From Salvia splendens (taxonomy: Eukaryota > Streptophyta > Magnoliopsida > Lamiales > Lamiaceae): a DNA stretch of 64,000 nucleotides. A program made the position numbers and the translations under genes. A model generated the notes under the pieces. That model was not told where the DNA came from, ran no database searches, and was given only the letters and a program-made list of their open reading frames with translations. The stretch is taken from positions 21,126,063 through 21,190,062 of the forward strand of contig NC_056049.1 in NCBI RefSeq assembly GCF_004379255.2. The letters run 5' to 3'. Shown one piece after another: positions 58,550-64,000 of this stretch (position 1 is its first letter; each line of letters begins with the position of its first letter).

Positions 58550-59640
58550 TTAAAAAATACTTGAAAATTTTATCGTCCCTCTTGAGTTGAAGTAACACCA
58601 AATTTACGATCTAATATAAAGAAAATAATGTATAGTATGCGTTTGTATTAATAAAAATGTTAAGTGTGATGCAATATTGTTCTTGGTTTGATATTGATAT
58701 TAATTTAGTTTTGCTTTTTTATCATTATTATTTGGTATTTTATTAATTATTATTTGGTTTAGCCAAAATTTATTTCAATATGTGATAATATAGTTACATA
58801 TTCCAATATTTTGAAAAATCTAAAAGGAGAAATATGAGTAATCAAAGTTAACTCAATTCTAACTATATACTATGAATTTAATTACTTAGTAAAAAAGACT
58901 TCAAAATTTTGTTTTCCCTCTTGAGTAGAAGTAACATCAAGTATACGATCTAACATCACGAAACTAACACATAACATGTGTTCTTATTAATAAAAATGTT
59001 CTCGTGATGCAATATTGTTCTTTGTTTAATAATAACATTAATTTAACTTCACTTTTTATAATTATGTTGGTTTAGCCAAATTTAAATTTAATATATACAT
59101 ATTTCAAAATTTTAAAAATTCTAAAAGATAGAAATATAAGTAAATCAAAGTCAACTCAATTCTAAATTTATATATAGACTTAATTATTTATTAAGAAAAT
59201 TATTTAAAAAATATATATTATACAAAGTCCAATAAATAAAAAATGCAAATTAAAAATTATATTTAATCAAGAAAGATGTACTATAAATTGTAATCGAAAC
59301 TAACACATAGCATGTGTTCGTATTAATAAAAATGTTCTTGTGATGCAATATTGTTCTTTGTTTAATAATAACATTAATTTAACTTCACTTTTTATAACTA
59401 TTTTTGGTTTAGCCAAATTTATATTTAATATATACATATTTCAAAATTTTGGAAAGTCTAAAAGATAGAAATATAAATAAATCAAAGTTAACTTAATTCT
59501 AACTATATATAAACTTAATTATTTATTAAAAAAATTATTTAAAAATATATATTATAGAAAGTTCAATAAATAAAAAATGCAAATTAAAAACTGTATTTAA
59601 TCAAGAAAGATGTACTATAAATTGATTACATAGTTTTATA
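58550..59640. repeat. Tandem repeat, about 337-bp unit, three copies
   Basis: The landmark GCAATATTGTTC occurs at 58671, 59009 and 59345, giving periods of 338 and 336 bp. TATTAATAAAAATGTT precedes it, and TTTGGTTTAGCCAAA and ATATAGTT-type segments follow in the same order in each copy. Copies 2 and 3 are more alike than copy 1. It is AT-rich and non-coding. It may belong to the Helitron that ends at 57418, or be a small satellite array. Confidence 0.75.
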
Positions 59641-59644
59641 AGAA

Positions 59645-60599
59645 GTACTAAAAGCCTACAAAATATTAAACAAAAATTTCAAACAATATACAATAAATTA
59701 ATAATATTCTAAAACCCTAATGCAACATGCGACTCCTCCATCTCTCTCAAGTTTCTCTCTCCCTCCCTCATTCCTTCCTCCTCCTCCTTAACCGGCGGCG
59801 GAAATCATCTCCCCGGCCAGAGCACCGCTCCTTCTTCCTCGCCGCTCTCCTTTCACACAGCCTCGCCGCTCGTCCCGCCTGTCGCGCCGCCTTACCCTCC
59901 GCGTCGTCGCGCAATCCTCCCTCGCGGCGCTGCTCTGCCTTACTTGCCATGGTCGCCGCCTTTCTCTCCTTCTCGCGGTTCCACCTCTTGGCCACCGGCT
60001 TGTGGACTCCTCCACGCCACTCAACCACCGTCGCCGGTCACCAACCCCTCTCTCTCGTAACTCTCAGGTATCGGGCTTGGCGGCGTGCGAGTCCAGCCGC
60101 CACCGCCGTCGGCTCTCATTCTCCTTATTCCACTTCCGCCGCCGTCGACCCTCCTGAACACCGCCGCCGCAGTAACCCATCCTGCACAGCAGCAGTGTCG
60201 CCGCTTCCCTTCATCTCCGGCATCTCTCTCGTCGCCTCACCCGCCGGCTGTTGCAGGATTCCAAGCAGAACCAAACCTATACTGCAATCTCAAAATTAGT
60301 CCCCAAAATGAAGATTCTAGTCCATCTATTTAAAAGTGTTTCAAATCTTCTTCAAGAGGTTTGCATTTGGTTGGACTATTTGAGAAGCCACTATTGCTCC
60401 ATAGGAGCTACCTTTTTTCTATCCAATGGTTGTCAGTTCTCAAAATGACCAAAAGGGCAAACAAAATAGCTTCACAATTTCTCGCCAAAAGGGCAAAAAA
60501 GTCTTTTTATTAAACTGGCACTTTAGATTATGATAGATTTCATCTCCAATTTCTCCTTTCGCAGTTACAACTATTTATAGTACTCAAAGTAACCCATGC
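59645..60599. other. GC/CT-rich block without a convincing gene
   Basis: 59727-60299 is open for 190 codons, but the product is a Ser/Pro/Arg/Leu mixture typical of translated CT- and CG-rich repeats. A frame on the opposite strand is equally open. There is no domain, splice context or recognisable start. It may be a promoter or exon remnant of an unknown gene. Confidence 0.35.
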
Positions 60600-62872
60600 C
60601 TATAATATTTTAGCTCCCAATTTTATCAATCGATAAACCAATTGAAAAATCTTATCTTTCATCGTTTCAACCATCTTCTTTGAAAGAGTTCCCAAATCTT
60701 CAACCTCTGAAAAACGTGTATCTCTTCTTACATCACTCATGAAACTTTGAAGTTGTTTAGTTAACAAGTTAAGCTCCATGGATGAAACGTCTTCCGGATA
60801 AAGGGTGGCAAGATGAACAAGTTTATCGACATTGAAATTGGAGAAATGATTTCTTGGATCAAGACATGCCATACACTCGAGTAGGTCTGTGCTGGACTCA
60901 GAAAAACGATTCCTCATTTCTTGACTAATTAAATCAACAACCTGATTGTGAAAAAATTTATGTTAGGAGTTAATATCAAAGTTTAAATAAACAAGAATAT
61001 TAGTTATCAAAAATACCTGATAAAAAATTTCAACACGATAATAATGATAGTTTGTAATACTTTGTCCATCATTCTTCATACGAATTCTTCTTGGAACAAT
61101 TTTATCCATGTTAGGAACATCAATTTCATTAGTCCGGCAAAATGCTTCCACTTCTTGCAAGAAATCATCCCATCCAGATTCTCGAAATGCTTGCAAGTCC
61201 TCTTTCACAATCACTATCAAATTTATTGCATTCAAAATATTTTGATCTCTGTATTGCAGCGCACAAGATAGTGGATCAATCATACCCAACAAATGTTTCA
61301 TCAATATCATGAGAAACACAAAATCAAAGCTTTCCATTTTTTGAAGCAACCCTTTAGATTTGCCACTTGTTTCTTGATCAACCCCATCTTCGAATACAGT
61401 TTCAAGTACTATGACTATCGAGGGCCACATAGATGCAAGACGTATTAAAGTAAGATAATGAGATCCCCATCGAGTGTCACCCGGTCTAAGCAAAGAAGTT
61501 TCTTGATTTAGACCTTTACCTGAAGTGATTTCCCCTTTCTCAATCTTTTCAACCATTCTTTCATATTCAATTTGTCGGAGTTTATCTGCCCTTTTGCAAG
61601 AAGATCCACATACTGTAACAATCGGGCTAACATATCCGAAAAAATCATAAACATGTCGATTTGCCTTACATACCGCCACACATACCAATTGAAGCTGATG
61701 GGCAAAACAATGGACATACCATGCCGATGGATTTTCTTTTAAAATAAGTGCTTTAAGTCCATTAAATTCACCCCTCATATTTGAAGCCCCATCATATCCC
61801 TGACCCCTCAATCTTGACAAAGATAATTCCATCTTAGAAAATACAAAATCAATTGCCATTTTCAATCATCTTGATGAAGTCTCTTTAACATGAACTAAGG
61901 CTAAAAATCTTTCTATTATCTCTCCATTTTTATTCACGTATCTAATAACAATAGCCATTTGCTCCTTCACCGAGCAATCTCGAGACTCATCAACCATTAT
62001 GGAAAATAATCCATCACCAAGTTCCTTCATTATTTCAAGTGTAGTTTCAACTGCACACGCATTAACGATATCTTTTTGAACTGATGGAACAATCATTTGA
62101 TTATTTCCGGGAGCATTATTCAATACAACTTGACCAACTTCATCATTCTTTAAACTATACCAATATAATAACTCCAGAAAGTTGCCCCTATTTGAAGAAG
62201 TTGATGTCTTATCATGTCCTCTAAAAGCCAAACCTTGATTCAAAAGGAATCGAATAACATCAAGAGTTGCAGTCAAACGAATCCTATATTCCTTTTCTTG
62301 TTTTGAACCAACTCTACTAATGATATAAGGCACACTCTGCTTTTGATTTACAAAATTTTCATATTCAATTCTAGCTTTGTGGTGTGCACTACCCGTTGAT
62401 CCAACATGAGCTCTAAATCTTTCATTAGCCTTCTTCCAATTAGAGAAACCACCACTAACAAATGTTTCATCTCTTGGAGCTAAATAACCACGCTTGAAAA
62501 GAAAACACCAAAAACAATACGCAGCATATGTTGTCGTACTATATTCAAGCCAAATATAATCTTTATACCAAACATCCCTAAAACCTCTCTTATATTTCCC
62601 ATATGTTTTTTTTTGGAAAGTCATGGCCTTTTGGTTGGCAAGGACCTTTGGCAACATATTCTCTACGAATTCGATCACGAATATTCACATCAAAACTATC
62701 TATAGGGTCTCATAATCCGGGGTCGGCTATGATTTTCTCTTTATCAATTTCAATCTCGTCCGGATTATTTTCAACTACCACATGATTTTCCAATTGTTGT
62801 GGTTCTTGCTCAACATTAGCACTTGAAGAACCCGATAGAAACTCGAGGTCTTTTCTTTAGAAATTTATCCAT
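60600..62872 (-). pseudogene. Decayed hAT-family transposase of the TTF/MYM zinc-finger type
   Basis: Reading the minus strand, MDKFLKKRPR (62872) is the usual start of this family, broken by a frameshift after about ten codons. DEIEIDKEKIIADPGL is followed by a stop in a DPIDSFDVNIRDRIRREYVA context. A shift in an A-run near 62610 leads into the TTF finger region KYKRGFRDVWYKDYIWLEYS and FWCFLFKRGYLAP. The DUF4371-like core (LGDGLFSIMVDESRDCSVKE) ends in a stop at 61866, then resumes: LRGQGYDGASNMRGEFNGLK, RPGDTRWGSHYLTLIRLASM. An intron is placed at 60942-61016. The frame stops at 60600, just where the hAT dimerisation domain should begin. At least three inactivating changes; not functional. 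Confidence 0.85.
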
Positions 62873-63270
62873 TAACAAATTTAAAATTTATATTTAATCA
62901 ATTATCATATACTATGAAACTTTCTAATCTAATCTCGGACAAGGTATACAAAATCAATGAATAATTATTGATCAATTTTATAGCACTATAATGTGAATTG
63001 TAAAAACAGAACAAAAAAACAAATAATAGTACCAACTTAAACTTGAATGATAATTTTAAATACCTCAATAATAGTACCAATTGCTAAGGATTTCCTTCGA
63101 AATTCTTTTCGTAGCACAAGCCCTAAAGTCTCTCTTCTATATAAATTTTGCGCAGAGAATGAAAATGTATTCTTTTCTCTGTTATAAAATTCGCCCCTCT
63201 GTACCGAAAATCAGCAGTCCTTCGCATTCTCTTTATTTAAATAGGTTTATTGGAAATTGGGTTTATTTAA
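62873..63270. other. AT-rich DNA, nothing recognised
   Basis: It could be the 5' part of the decayed hAT element. I did not find its terminal inverted repeat. Confidence 0.35.
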
Positions 63271-63273
63271 TTA

Positions 63274-63727
63274 AGGTCTGTTCAGTTTCCCTTTTAGCCA
63301 ATATTCAGATTTGTACCAACACTAGAAATGAGGCATCATGGCCCACCATATGAAGAATATTATATGGGGTTCACTTATCAGGAAATAACTCCAGATTTGG
63401 TGAATTAAATAATTTATTTAACAAATACAGATTACTAACTGACCAAATTAACCTCGCCTAAAAAATGCAGAAGCAAATGAAAAAGAGGGGGAATTTGAAA
63501 AATTCGGGGGTAAAACTGTAATCTTCATTACATTTCTGGATTGGTGGGCCAGACAGATTTCAAAAACCAGCTCTTCACCAAGATTTTTTTTTCGCTGTTT
63601 CTGTACTGAATAGTGCGGGCCCAAGCCATCTCTAGGGCCACACACAATTGAGTGAATGAAAGTGAACACTGGATTAACCTCATAAATGAGCCTATTTCTT
63701 GGCATATCTAATAAACTGAACAGGCCC
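63274..63727. mobile_element. Harbinger/Tourist-like MITE, 454 bp
   Basis: The left end AGGTCTGTTCAGTTTCCC and right end AAACTGAACAGGCCC are inverted repeats. TTA is duplicated at the flanks (63271-63273 and 63728-63730). The open frame inside on the minus strand has no recognisable domain. Confidence 0.7.
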
Positions 63728-63730
63728 TTA

Positions 63731-63948
63731 GAGTAATGATTATACCAAGTCCAGCCAATTTGTAAAGCCCAATTACTAAAAGATTGGAAATTTGGAACAA
63801 CATCTTCTTCTCCGCAGGGGGCGGCGACTGGTTTGCTGCTGGGGCAGAACTTCGCGCGGCGTGGGGTCGGCGGCTGGGGAAGGGTATTATTCGACTATTC
63901 TCCGGGAACAGCGGTGGACCCCCCCGACCCCACCTAGATCCGCCGATG
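63731..63948 (+). other. GC-rich segment leading into the DUF946 tail copy
   Basis: 63792-63998 is one open frame on the + strand ending in the DUF946 tail. The part before 63949 is Gly/Arg-rich and does not resemble the corresponding part of the DUF946 protein. It is either unrelated DNA joined to the fragment or a chimeric exon. Confidence 0.4.
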
Positions 63949-64000
63949 CTACTGGGCCTAAGGGGAAGGATAGTTGGCTTGGTGATGAGAGCAGTTAGTT
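63949..64000 (+). pseudogene. Copy of the last 52 bases of the DUF946 gene (right edge, partial)
   Basis: The sequence is identical, base for base, to the complement of 13333-13384: it encodes TGPKGKDSWLGDESS and the same stop codon, plus two bases after it. The upstream homology stops abruptly at 63949. The copy continues past the window, so its downstream extent is unknown. Fifty kilobases separate it from the gene at 13335-15095, in opposite orientation. Confidence 0.8.

Noticed and set aside
59727..60299. 190-codon frame, Ser/Pro/Arg-rich
   Set aside because: Both strands are open, composition follows CT- and CG-rich repeats, and there is no domain or splice context.

Overview
This looks like a piece of a flowering-plant nuclear chromosome, most likely a eudicot. 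The evidence is AT-rich intergenic DNA, GT-AG introns, plant-only gene families (SOSEKI/DUF966, neprosin-domain, DUF946/VPS62-like, myosin XI) and dense plant transposon relics (Stowaway, PIF/Harbinger, hAT, CACTA, Helitron, SINE). A mint-order (Lamiales) source is possible but cannot be proved from the sequence. There is no sign of bacterial operons, CRISPR or rRNA.

Host genes. A probable last exon of a + strand gene lies at 51-116. A six-exon SOSEKI gene (-, 759-2453) faces it. A two-exon DUF946/VPS62-like gene (-, 13335-15095) follows. Then come a two-exon beta-hexosaminidase (+, 20943-22941) and a seven-exon neprosin-domain gene (-, 23345-25465), which converge. A myosin XI of about 39 coding exons (+, 46487-55265) is the largest gene. 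At the right edge (63949-64000) there is an exact copy of the last 52 bases of the DUF946 gene, on the + strand and continuing beyond the window.

Mobile DNA. 3.9-12.4 kb holds a solo-LTR-like block, a nonautonomous hAT element, duplicated blocks and a Helitron carrying two Stowaway MITEs. 16.6-18.9 kb holds a CACTA-ended inverted-repeat element and a Harbinger deletion derivative that still encodes the transposase tail. 26.1-40.7 kb is a cluster of PIF/Harbinger-like elements: four carry or derive from carriers of a Myb/SANT-like accessory gene, and a separate one carries only the DDE transposase. 41.8-45.8 kb is a nearly complete autonomous hAT element. 56.0-59.6 kb holds a tRNA-derived SINE, a Helitron terminus and a three-copy 337-bp tandem repeat. 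60.6-62.9 kb is a decayed TTF/MYM-type hAT transposase.

The host genes are unrelated single genes and show no joint pathway. The transposons do suggest a division of labour: accessory protein and transposase of the Harbinger type sit in different elements, with many short nonautonomous partners nearby. Splice models were read by eye from GT-AG signals and reading frame, without transcripts.
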